Source: DAOTVD01 sp034437075 | Lineage (GTDB): Bacteria; Chloroflexota; Anaerolineae; Aggregatilineales; J027 | DNA: 12,352 nucleotides | Assembly: GCA_034437075.1 (NCBI GenBank) | Contig: DAOTVD010000322.1 | Span: 1 to 12,352 of the forward strand | Direction of reading: 5' to 3' | Shown: positions 1 to 5,120 of the stretch, piece by piece | Layout: each line of letters starts with the position of its first letter | Position numbering within the stretch: the first letter of the stretch is position 1 | Made by a program: the position numbers and the translations under genes | Notes under the pieces: model-generated | Seen by the model: only the letters and a program-made list of their open reading frames with translations | Told to the model about the DNA's origin: nothing | The model's database searches: none

Positions 1-660
1 CTAATCGGCTGTGAAGCCGATTTTTTTATGCGTTCCGTCGCAAAACGGCTTCTTCTTCGAGCTCCCACATCGGCACAACGCACACTGATGACAGTCGACG
101 CTCGCGCTACCGTCCGCGCTGAGGATGCGCACCGCGCCGCCCACCAATAGGGGGCCGTTCGGCGAGGGCGTGACTGTCAACGCGCCGCCGGGTTGGTAAT
201 CTGCCACCGCGAAGGTGGTTTTGCTCAGCTTACCGGGGTCTTGAAAGCCGCTTTCTAAGTGTTGGTTATCGCAATACGGCTTATGTTGGGAAGCCCCACA
301 GCGACACAAGGCCAAGCGCGTATCGCGGCGCAAGGGCTCGCCTTGCATCCCGACCATATCCAAGTCGCCGCGCAGATACAGCGGGCCGTCGGGCTGCACC
401 TGAATTGTGTTTTCGGCGTCCGGGGCTTCGGGGGGGAGCGTCTCGTCGTGGGGCCGGATGTGTAACGCCCCGCTGGGGCAGCGTGCTACGACGTCAGCCA
501 CTTGTTCGGCGGGCGCGGCCTGCGGCAAAATCCAGGGGCGGCGCGCGGTGTCGAAAACTTCGGGTAGGCCATTGACACACGCTTTGGCATGGATGCATCG
601 CGCCGGCTCAAAGGTCACATTTAGCCCGTTACCCTGGTATGATTTAATTGGCTTGGCCAT
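1..660 (-). CDS. Fe-S protein: divergent 4Fe-4S domain plus two CDGSH domains
   Basis: This 219-residue protein probably binds three iron-sulfur clusters and may act in electron transfer or cluster storage; its partner is unknown. Residues about 10-70 match the divergent 4Fe-4S mono-cluster family (Fer4_19): Cys22 and Cys28 in CIHAKAC, and Cys61 in ARCPSGAL. Two CDGSH (mitoNEET-type) motifs follow, with ligands Cys119, Cys121, Cys130, His134 and Cys196, Cys198, Cys207, His211. The first has DNQH in place of DGxH but keeps all four ligands. No signal peptide is visible, so it should be cytoplasmic. An open frame extends upstream to 801, but I chose the ATG at 660 because AGGGAG lies about 9 nt before it and homologous sequence starts just after it. 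It appears to be transcribed alone from a good promoter at 698-726. The family call is firm; the physiological role is not. Confidence 0.9.
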   Translation of the reverse strand: MAKPIKSYQGNGLNVTFEPARCIHAKACVNGLPEVFDTARRPWILPQAAPAEQVADVVARCPSGALHIRPHDETLPPEAPDAENTIQVQPDGPLYLRGDLDMVGMQGEPLRRDTRLALCRCGASQHKPYCDNQHLESGFQDPGKLSKTTFAVADYQPGGALTVTPSPNGPLLVGGAVRILSADGSASVDCHQCALCRCGSSKKKPFCDGTHKKIGFTAD

Positions 661-697
661 CGTTTGGCTCCCTAAAGAATACAGGTTGTTTAGTTTT

Positions 698-726
698 ATT
701 TTAACCCTGGTTAATTCCTGTGGCAA
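698..726 (-). promoter_or_regulatory. Predicted sigma70-type promoter of the CDGSH gene
   Basis: On the minus strand, TTGCCA (721-726, 5 of 6 to the -35 consensus) and TAAAAT (698-703, 5 of 6 to the -10 consensus) are separated by exactly 17 bp. The start codon at 660 would follow a leader of about 30 nt that contains the Shine-Dalgarno sequence. Confidence 0.6.
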
Positions 727-777
727 GCTACGCCGCTTGGGGTACAGGGCGATTGCCTCAAATTGGGCCTTCACAGA

Positions 778-784
778 GATTTTG
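778..784. repeat. Candidate target-site duplication, left copy
   Basis: GATTTTG at 778-784 is repeated exactly at 954-960, directly on either side of repeat-element copy 1. This is the arrangement expected for a 7-bp target duplication made at insertion. Copies 2 and 3 show no exact equivalent. Confidence 0.45.
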
Positions 785-953
785 AACGACTCAGCCCTCA
801 CCCCAACCCCTCTCCCAGGGCTTTCAGCCCTGGGAGAGGGGCAAAATGTGTCGGTTTCGGGTCGTTTTCCCCCTCTACCAGCCGCAAAGCGGCGTTTGGG
901 AGAGGGGGATTAAGGGGGTGAGGGGGAAGAATTGGCATAGCCTGAGCAGTTAC
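785..953 (-). mobile_element. MITE-like repeat, copy 1 (169 bp, reverse orientation)
   Basis: This is a non-coding element nearly identical to the one at 3974-4147, in the opposite orientation. Its right end is CTGAGCAGTTAC (942-953), the exact complement of the 5' end of the other copies; its left end (AACGACTCAG, 785-794) has drifted. Inside are two hairpins. One has perfect 16-bp arms (CCCCTCTCCCAGGGCT and its complement) around 3 nt. The other is built on CCCCCTCT/AGAGGGGG with an inner GCCGC-TTT-GCGGC stem. The direct repeats at 778-784 and 954-960 support insertion as a unit. It encodes nothing; overlapping open frames are artefacts of the repeat. Confidence 0.75.
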
Positions 954-960
954 GATTTTG
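954..960. repeat. Candidate target-site duplication, right copy
   Basis: GATTTTG here matches 778-784 exactly and starts immediately after the terminal ...GTTAC of repeat-element copy 1. Confidence 0.45.
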
Positions 961-996
961 GGTCTTTGAATATATTTCACACCGGGTTAATCACTG

Positions 997-1082
997 TAGG
1001 GGCGAGGATGTGCTTGCATCCCGCTTGCGGGGCCTCGCCCACCACTTCATTTTTTTCGGGTCAGGTAGGTCTGACCCCTACG
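997..1082. repeat. Small structured repeat with GTAGGGG inverted ends
   Basis: The stretch begins with GTAGGGG and ends with CCCCTAC, giving short inverted ends. Inside, GGGCGAGG (1000-1007) pairs with CCTCGCCC (1033-1040), and GGGTCAG (1058-1064) pairs with CTGACCC (1071-1077). It looks like a short interspersed hairpin element unrelated to the neighbouring 169-bp element. There is one copy in this window, so its repeat status is inferred from structure only. Confidence 0.35.
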
Positions 1083-1150
1083 GATTGTCCGTATTTTGAC
1101 CTTATTTGATCCCTTGTGAACCAAAAATTTTGATGCGATTGCCCTGCTGA

Positions 1151-1189
1151 TGGCCCTAGCTGAATGGTCGCATTCAGTTGTTGGGGCCA
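1151..1189. promoter_or_regulatory. Nested dyad upstream of the secreted-protein promoter
   Basis: An inner perfect stem CTGAATG (1160-1166) / CATTCAG (1171-1177) with loop GTCG is enclosed by an outer stem TGGCCC (1151-1156) / GGGCCA (1184-1189). It ends about 18 bp before the -35 box of the next gene, so it could be an operator. It has no T-tract, which argues against an intrinsic terminator. Confidence 0.35.
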
Positions 1190-1207
1190 CCCCAAAGCGC
1201 CCGCCTA

Positions 1208-1236
1208 TCGACCCTCGCCCGCCAGGATGCTATACT
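1208..1236 (+). promoter_or_regulatory. Predicted promoter with extended -10 for the secreted two-domain protein
   Basis: TCGACC (1208-1213, 4 of 6 to consensus) and TATACT (1231-1236) are separated by 17 bp, and TG at 1228-1229 makes an extended -10 (TGnTATACT). The leader to the GTG start at 1284 would be about 40 nt and includes the GGAAG ribosome binding site. Confidence 0.6.
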
Positions 1237-1283
1237 GCGATAGAAGCCGTGTGCGAAAACTGGTTCGAAAGGAAGCACCATCC

Positions 1284-2327
1284 GTGAAGCGCTTATCCAT
1301 CATCCTTGTTGTGTTGAGCCTGGCTATGCTGATGCCATCTGTGGCCGCGCAAAGGGACAGCCCGCCTGCTTTTGACACGCCATACGATGCCTATGGTTTG
1401 ACCCTGCAACATCCGCCTGGGTGGTTGCCGGATGCCAACACCGACCAGGGGGTGACCATCGTGGCCAATCCAGACGATTTGCTGGTGGCCACGGACGAAG
1501 ACCCCACCACCCGCGCGACTGAGCCGGTCATTGCGCTCGATTTGCTGCCCCTGGATGCACCGCTCTTGCAAGCGCCCCCCGACCCGCGCCTAGAAGACCT
1601 CGTGCCGGGGCTAATCCTGGGCCTGGACTTCACCGTGGACGATGTATTTAATTCCTCTGTGGCTGGGCGCCGGGCGCTGACGCTCATCGGCACGGACAAT
1701 GCCGGGACAGATGGGTTGGTCACGCTCTGGACGCAAAACACCGACCTAGCCGTGTTGATCCTGAGCTTGCCTGGCCCGCCCACCGCTGCCGAATGGCGCG
1801 CCCCATGGGAGAGGATGCTCGCGGAGATCACGCCCGCCGAGGCTCCGCCCCTGCCCAATGAAATCACCAGCACCTTTATGGAAGTGCGCATGGATTACCC
1901 CGCCGAGTGGACCCCCCTAGACGCGCCCGACCGTTTTGGGCTCTTTGAATTCCCCGGCGACCGGGATTTATTCTCGTTAGGGCGCGACGACCTGTTCACG
2001 GGCTTAGTCCTCACGGGGATTTACCAACCTACGGACGACCTCGTCCGGGCGGGGGTGCTGCCAGACGACCCCACAGTGGATGATCTGCTCGCTTTGAATG
2101 TGACGTTTTTGAGGCTGCGCGATGTGCAAGTCCACGAGGCTTGGCTATTCGACGCGCCAGGGCTGCTGGTGCGGGCCGTGAATGGCAATGATTACGACGT
2201 TTACGGCGTCATGGGCTATGTGGAGGGTAACGTCTACTTTTTACAGGTCATCTCGCAGATTGATGGCGAAGTCGATGCGTTTATCCCCACCTTTCATGCC
2301 ATCTTGGCCAGTGCCGAGCGCGTCTAG
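1284..2327 (+). CDS. Secreted protein with two similar domains, function unknown
   Basis: I do not recognise a characterised function for this 347-residue protein. The first ~23 residues are a clear signal peptide: Lys-Arg, then a hydrophobic run, then a VAAQ-like cleavage site. Two domains of about 150 residues follow. Each opens with an aromatic/hydrophobic strand and a 'Pro-x-x-Trp' motif (YGLTLQHPPGW, about 38-47; VRMDYPAEW, about 201-209), and each ends with a helix-like segment (WERMLAEI; FHAILASAERV). This resembles the PsbP-like/lipoprotein-type domain common in exported proteins, but that is inference. An ATG frame extends upstream to 1164, but the GTG at 1284 fits better: GGAAG 8 nt upstream, a signal peptide right at the start, and a promoter at 1208-1236 that lies inside the longer frame. 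The gene stands alone and its stop codon abuts that of the peroxiredoxin gene on the other strand. Confidence 0.75.
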   Translation: MKRLSIILVVLSLAMLMPSVAAQRDSPPAFDTPYDAYGLTLQHPPGWLPDANTDQGVTIVANPDDLLVATDEDPTTRATEPVIALDLLPLDAPLLQAPPDPRLEDLVPGLILGLDFTVDDVFNSSVAGRRALTLIGTDNAGTDGLVTLWTQNTDLAVLILSLPGPPTAAEWRAPWERMLAEITPAEAPPLPNEITSTFMEVRMDYPAEWTPLDAPDRFGLFEFPGDRDLFSLGRDDLFTGLVLTGIYQPTDDLVRAGVLPDDPTVDDLLALNVTFLRLRDVQVHEAWLFDAPGLLVRAVNGNDYDVYGVMGYVEGNVYFLQVISQIDGEVDAFIPTFHAILASAERV

Positions 2328-2795
2328 TCAGGTGCCGAATTCCTGGCGGATTTTGGCCAGGATGTCTAGCGCTTCGCGCACATGGGCGGTGACATTGATC
2401 TGGCTATTGAACATGCCGCGCACGATGCCATCCGGGTCGATGATATAAGTGACGCGACCGGGCAAAATGCCCAAGGTCTTGCCGACGCCCCAGGCTTGGC
2501 GCACGTGCCCGCCCTGGTCACTCAGCAGGGGATACTGCAAATTGTGTTTCTGGCCGAAGCTGCGCTGGTCGGTCACACTATCGCTACTGATGCCCAACAC
2601 CACCGCGCCGGATTCGATAAAGGCTTCGTAATCGTCGCGAAACGCGCAAGCTTCCATCGTGCAGCCCGGCGAATGGGCTTTGGGGTAAAAGAAAACCACG
2701 ATCGGCTGGTGTAAGAAATCGGACAAGCGCACCCAGTCCCCATGTTGGTCTTGCAATTCGAAATCTGGCGCCCGGTCCCCAATTGTAATGCCCAT
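2328..2795 (-). CDS. bcp: Thioredoxin-dependent peroxiredoxin, PrxQ/Bcp type
   Basis: This 155-residue, full-length cytoplasmic thiol peroxidase reduces hydrogen peroxide and organic hydroperoxides, usually with electrons from thioredoxin. The AhpC/TSA-type thioredoxin fold spans nearly the whole chain. The active site is Ser-Pro-Gly-Cys-Thr with the peroxidatic cysteine at 45; the usual leading threonine is serine here, a conservative change. Cys50, five residues later, is the resolving cysteine typical of the atypical two-cysteine PrxQ subgroup. Arg114 (LPGRVTYIID) is the conserved arginine that helps activate the peroxidatic thiol. The ATG at 2795 follows AAAGGA at 8 nt. The gene is monocistronic, convergent with the secreted-protein gene with no bases between the stop codons, and has no obvious terminator of its own. 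Confidence 0.95.
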   Translation of the reverse strand: MGITIGDRAPDFELQDQHGDWVRLSDFLHQPIVVFFYPKAHSPGCTMEACAFRDDYEAFIESGAVVLGISSDSVTDQRSFGQKHNLQYPLLSDQGGHVRQAWGVGKTLGILPGRVTYIIDPDGIVRGMFNSQINVTAHVREALDILAKIRQEFGT

Positions 2796-2936
2796 GTCAG
2801 CAATCCTTTCTGTGTTGTATAACCCTGTGTCTGTTAACGATAAACGTATGTAGACGCTAGCAAGAACGGCCTCGCGGCGCCCAGTATCGAGCGGGGGTAC
2901 TCATGGAATATTCAATGTTCGCTCTCGGATATAGCC

Positions 2937-3034
2937 ACTTTTTCGGCTTTTGCAACGTGACCCGAGGCTGGGGCTGTTTCGTTATGTTTGGGGGGTGGGG
3001 CCGGCGCTCGGGTATGTCGAAAAAGCCTAAAAGT
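2937..3034. repeat. Long imperfect inverted repeat between the pilin and peroxiredoxin genes
   Basis: The left arm at 2937-2966 (ACTTTT, GGCTTTT and ACCCGAG blocks) matches the complement of 3007-3034 with the same three blocks in order, roughly 23-24 of 30 positions, around a 40-nt G-rich centre. It could fold into a large stem-loop or be a decayed insertion. The remainder of the 285-bp gap (2796-2936) holds the peroxiredoxin leader; I see no convincing promoter there. Confidence 0.4.
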
Positions 3035-3065
3035 AAAATGCCACGACTTTAACAGCCATGGCATT
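3029..3065 (-). terminator. Possible rho-independent terminator after the pilin gene
   Basis: Read on the minus strand, AATGCCA (3065-3059) and TGGCATT (3043-3037) form a 7-bp stem around 15 nt, followed by TTACTTTT. It begins 16 bp past the stop codon of the pilin/Ig-like gene. The loop is long and the stem only moderately GC-rich, so strength is uncertain. Confidence 0.45.
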
Positions 3066-3080
3066 CTTTATTGGCAACTA

Positions 3081-3596
3081 TCAATTGGAAACGGTGAAGG
3101 TCGCGCTACATGTGCCGGAGTTATCATCTTCATCGTAGGCCACAACGGTCAACGTATGTTCACCATTCGGTAAATTGCGACTGTCGTATGGTTGGCATGG
3201 GCCATCACCCGAAACCAGACAATACGTTGCAACGTATTCCGTGTTCACTAAAGAACCATTAATGTTGAATTCCACACGCGCGATATTGTCCTCGCCAACC
3301 GTGTCTGTAACGCTGGCCGAGGCCGTAAAGTTGCCACTCACGTTGCCTGGCACGCTACAATTAACATTAAGGCGCTGGCACGCAGAGATTTCCGTTTCAG
3401 GGTCTATCGTCGTGACAATACGACAAAACACCCCCATAATCTGATCGCCAAGTGTCGAAACAATGACAATAGAGAATATCGCGACTAATGATAGGATCAA
3501 AGCGTATTCTACCAAGCTTTGCCCCTGTTCATGACTATCTTCACAAAGGCGAGGAACTTCTTTTCTGCTGCGAAACTTCTTATACATGTTGAACAT
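3081..3596 (-). CDS. Flp-type pilin N-terminus fused to a bacterial Ig-like domain
   Basis: The 171-residue protein starts with a short basic leader and then a classic Flp/Fap prepilin signature: a glycine followed by QSLVEY, i.e. the G/XXXXEY site cut by TadV/PilD-type peptidases, with Glu at +5 and Tyr at +6. A hydrophobic segment of ~22 residues (ALILSLVAIFSIVIVSTLG) follows directly. The C-terminal ~85 residues resemble Big_7-like Ig domains (VSGNFTASASVTD ... VEFNINGSLV ... LPNGEHTLTVVAYDEDDN). Several cysteines in the exported part suggest disulfides. It is probably a surface pilin or pseudopilin with an exposed adhesive module; that role is inferred. No tad/cpa assembly genes are nearby. 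A TTG at 3611 is also in frame, but the ATG at 3596 has GGA 10 nt upstream. The region is more AT-rich than its neighbours, possibly indicating separate origin. Confidence 0.75.
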   Translation of the reverse strand: MFNMYKKFRSRKEVPRLCEDSHEQGQSLVEYALILSLVAIFSIVIVSTLGDQIMGVFCRIVTTIDPETEISACQRLNVNCSVPGNVSGNFTASASVTDTVGEDNIARVEFNINGSLVNTEYVATYCLVSGDGPCQPYDSRNLPNGEHTLTVVAYDEDDNSGTCSATFTVSN

Positions 3597-3629
3597 TTTT
3601 GATAATTCCAAATAAATGACGATACTTTA

Positions 3630-3659
3630 ATTCTACAAAAAACAAGGGCTAAATGAAAA
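3630..3659 (-). promoter_or_regulatory. Possible promoter of the pilin/Ig-like gene
   Basis: On the minus strand, TTTTCA (3654-3659, 4 of 6) and TAGAAT (3630-3635, 5 of 6) are 18 bp apart. A dyad ACAAGGG (3642-3648) / CCCTTGT (3675-3681) overlaps the spacer and could be a regulator site. In AT-rich sequence such matches arise readily, so this is tentative. Confidence 0.35.
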
Positions 3660-3709
3660 CGAAAATGAATAATACCCTTGTGCCAACTTAGGCTTTTCCA
3701 GAAAAATAA

Positions 3710-3805
3710 TTACCCCTCCCCAGCCCCTCCCCGAATTCAGGGAGGGGCTATTATGCGCACGAGTAAGTTCTCCCCCCGAATTCGGGGGGAGCTAGAGGGG
3801 GGTAA
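3710..3805. mobile_element. MITE-like repeat, second family, copy A (96 bp)
   Basis: The ends are imperfect inverted repeats: TTACCCCTCCCCAGC (3710-3724) and GCTAGAGGGGGGTAA (3791-3805). The inside holds two hairpins with GAATTC at the tip. The first is AGCCCCTCCC/GGGAGGGGCT (3722-3731, 3740-3749); the second is a perfect 20-bp palindrome at 3771-3790. The right half recurs in reverse complement at the end of the window (12310-12352). It is non-coding; the open frame across it is a product of the repeat. Between 3812 and 3914 the sequence is AT-rich and I see nothing in it. Confidence 0.6.
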
Positions 3806-3914
3806 AATCAAGCCGGTATCCTTTTCGACAAAAGCAAGCGGCATAGTTAAATACTTGGAAAAGCCTTATTCTAGTTATGGACAGTTCAAAACAAACACAA
3901 ATGTTTTTTCTGCC

Positions 3915-3942
3915 AAAACCGAGGGCTTAAGCCCTCGGTTTT
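3915..3942. terminator. Perfect 28-bp palindrome, possible bidirectional terminator
   Basis: AAAACCGAGGGCTT is followed directly by its exact complement AAGCCCTCGGTTTT. The GC-rich stem with A/T ends resembles a bidirectional intrinsic terminator, though the terminal T-run is only four bases and a hairpin would need some central bases as loop. It lies 240 bp beyond the nucleoside-hydrolase stop and upstream of the pilin gene, so it could insulate the two minus-strand units. Confidence 0.45.
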
Positions 3943-3973
3943 ATACGGATTTGTTTTGCGTTCTCCATTAGAT

Positions 3974-4147
3974 GTAACTGCTCAGGCTATGCCAATTCTT
4001 CCCCCTCACCCCCTTAATCCCCCTCTCCCAAACGCCGCTTTGTGGCTGGTAGAGGGGGAAAACGACCCGAAACCGACACTTTTTGCCCCTCTCCCAGGGC
4101 TGAAAGCCCGTTTGGGAGAGGGGTTGGGGTGAGGGCTGAGTAGTTAC
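3974..4147 (+). mobile_element. MITE-like repeat, copy 2 (174 bp, reference copy)
   Basis: This copy has the best-preserved ends: GTAACTGCTCAG (3974-3985) and CTGAGTAGTTAC (4136-4147), 12-bp terminal inverted repeats with one mismatch. The interior carries two C-rich/G-rich hairpins separated by a ~20-nt A-rich linker. An 11-bp direct repeat CCCCTCTCCCA occurs at 4020-4030 and 4086-4096. The element sits 37 bp past the stop of the nucleoside-hydrolase gene. Copy 1 differs from it mainly by a few substitutions, a 3-nt change in the second hairpin and a decayed end. No transposase is present in the window, so any mobility must have been in trans. Confidence 0.75.
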
Positions 4148-4184
4148 GCCTTAGGTTCCATTTTTTTTGCGCAATAGGCCCGGT

Positions 4185-5114
4185 CTACAAGCGGGCGAAT
4201 AGCAATTCCTTGAAGCGCGCGGCATCCACGGCCCGCACCAGCACCGTATTGGGCGTACGTTCTAATAATTCGTAGGGGTCGATCATCATTTGGCCATAGG
4301 CCATCTCGCTTTTGTGCTCGATGGCGGCATAGGTCGTCAGCGTCTCGGTGATGATCTCTGGATACAGGGCGCAAATTAGCGTTAGGGGGTCGGGCCAATC
4401 CATGCCCACCTTGCCCCAGGTGGCCCAATTATAGTCTTTGAGTTTAGCGTTGCAGCGCACGCAAAAATCCGCGCTGGGGGTGGTTTTGGCCGCCAGCGTA
4501 TCCAAATCAGCTTGGGTGATGAAGGTGGCCTCGGTGCTCACATCCCACGGGACGAAGGTCAGCGGCAGGCCGCTATGCAGCACAATATGCCCGGCTTCGG
4601 CATCCACATAGAGGTTAAATTCAGCCAGAGGCGTCACGTTGCCGCCGCCCGTCCCCGTCCCGGCCATCACGGTGACGCTTTTGACCTGCTCAGCGAATTC
4701 TGGCGCGCGCAGGCAGGCCAGCGCCAAGTTACTTAGCGGGCCAAGCGTGACGATTTCTAGCGTTCCGGCCCATTGCGCGGCCAGGCGGATCATCGCGTCA
4801 ACGGCGTGGCCTTCGGCGGGGGCACCGCTGGGCGGGGGCCAGCCCATATCGCCCAGGCCGTCTTCGCCGTGGGTGAATTCTCCGGTAAACAGCGGGCGCA
4901 GCAGCGGCGCGGCGCGGCCCGCGTAAACGGGCGGCGCATACGTCCCGGCCATGTCGATGCATAGCAGGGTATTGTGCACGGCTTGCGGCAGGGGCACATT
5001 CCCGGCCACGACCGTAATCGCCTCGACTGTGATGGCGGGATCACGCAAAGCGGCCACCAGCGCGACGGCGTCATCGCTGCCCGCGTCGGTGTCAATCAGG
5101 ATGCGGCGGGTCAT
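4185..5114 (-). CDS. Inosine-uridine-type nucleoside hydrolase
   Basis: This 309-residue protein is a member of the inosine/uridine-preferring nucleoside N-ribohydrolase family, which cleaves nucleosides to ribose and free base in salvage; the actual substrate cannot be read from sequence. The calcium-binding motif near the start is DTDAGSDD (Asp8, Asp10, Asp14, Asp15), with Ala where Pro is usual. Other family landmarks are HGEDGLGD (82-89), VTLGPLSNL (122-130), GNVTPLAEFN (158-167) and the C-terminal Asp242 in WPDPLTL. The catalytic His that precedes this Asp in classical enzymes is Pro241 here, so specificity or rate may differ. No signal peptide is seen; it should be cytoplasmic. The gene starts 6 bp after the SH3b gene's stop, and the only Shine-Dalgarno-like GAG is that gene's last codon, so translational coupling is likely. 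Confidence 0.9.
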   Translation of the reverse strand: MTRRILIDTDAGSDDAVALVAALRDPAITVEAITVVAGNVPLPQAVHNTLLCIDMAGTYAPPVYAGRAAPLLRPLFTGEFTHGEDGLGDMGWPPPSGAPAEGHAVDAMIRLAAQWAGTLEIVTLGPLSNLALACLRAPEFAEQVKSVTVMAGTGTGGGNVTPLAEFNLYVDAEAGHIVLHSGLPLTFVPWDVSTEATFITQADLDTLAAKTTPSADFCVRCNAKLKDYNWATWGKVGMDWPDPLTLICALYPEIITETLTTYAAIEHKSEMAYGQMMIDPYELLERTPNTVLVRAVDAARFKELLFARL

Positions 5115-5120
5115 GGTGCG

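Noticed and set aside
1058..1077. Hairpin GGGTCAG/CTGACCC as a terminator
   Set aside because: The T-run precedes the stem on the plus strand and neither strand has Ts after it.
785..1082. CRISPR array or tandem repeat
   Set aside because: The repeats are single structured elements with inverted ends, not regularly spaced direct repeats.
407..1109. Plus-strand frames across the CDGSH gene and the repeat copy
   Set aside because: They are antisense to a clear gene or read through the MITE-like element.
2796..2860. Promoter for the peroxiredoxin gene
   Set aside because: Candidate boxes such as TTTATC and TATACA are too weak to report as a feature.
3678..3971. 97-codon plus-strand frame in the long gap
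   Set aside because: Its SPRIRGELEGG-like product comes from reading through the hairpin repeat; there is no ribosome binding site or homology.
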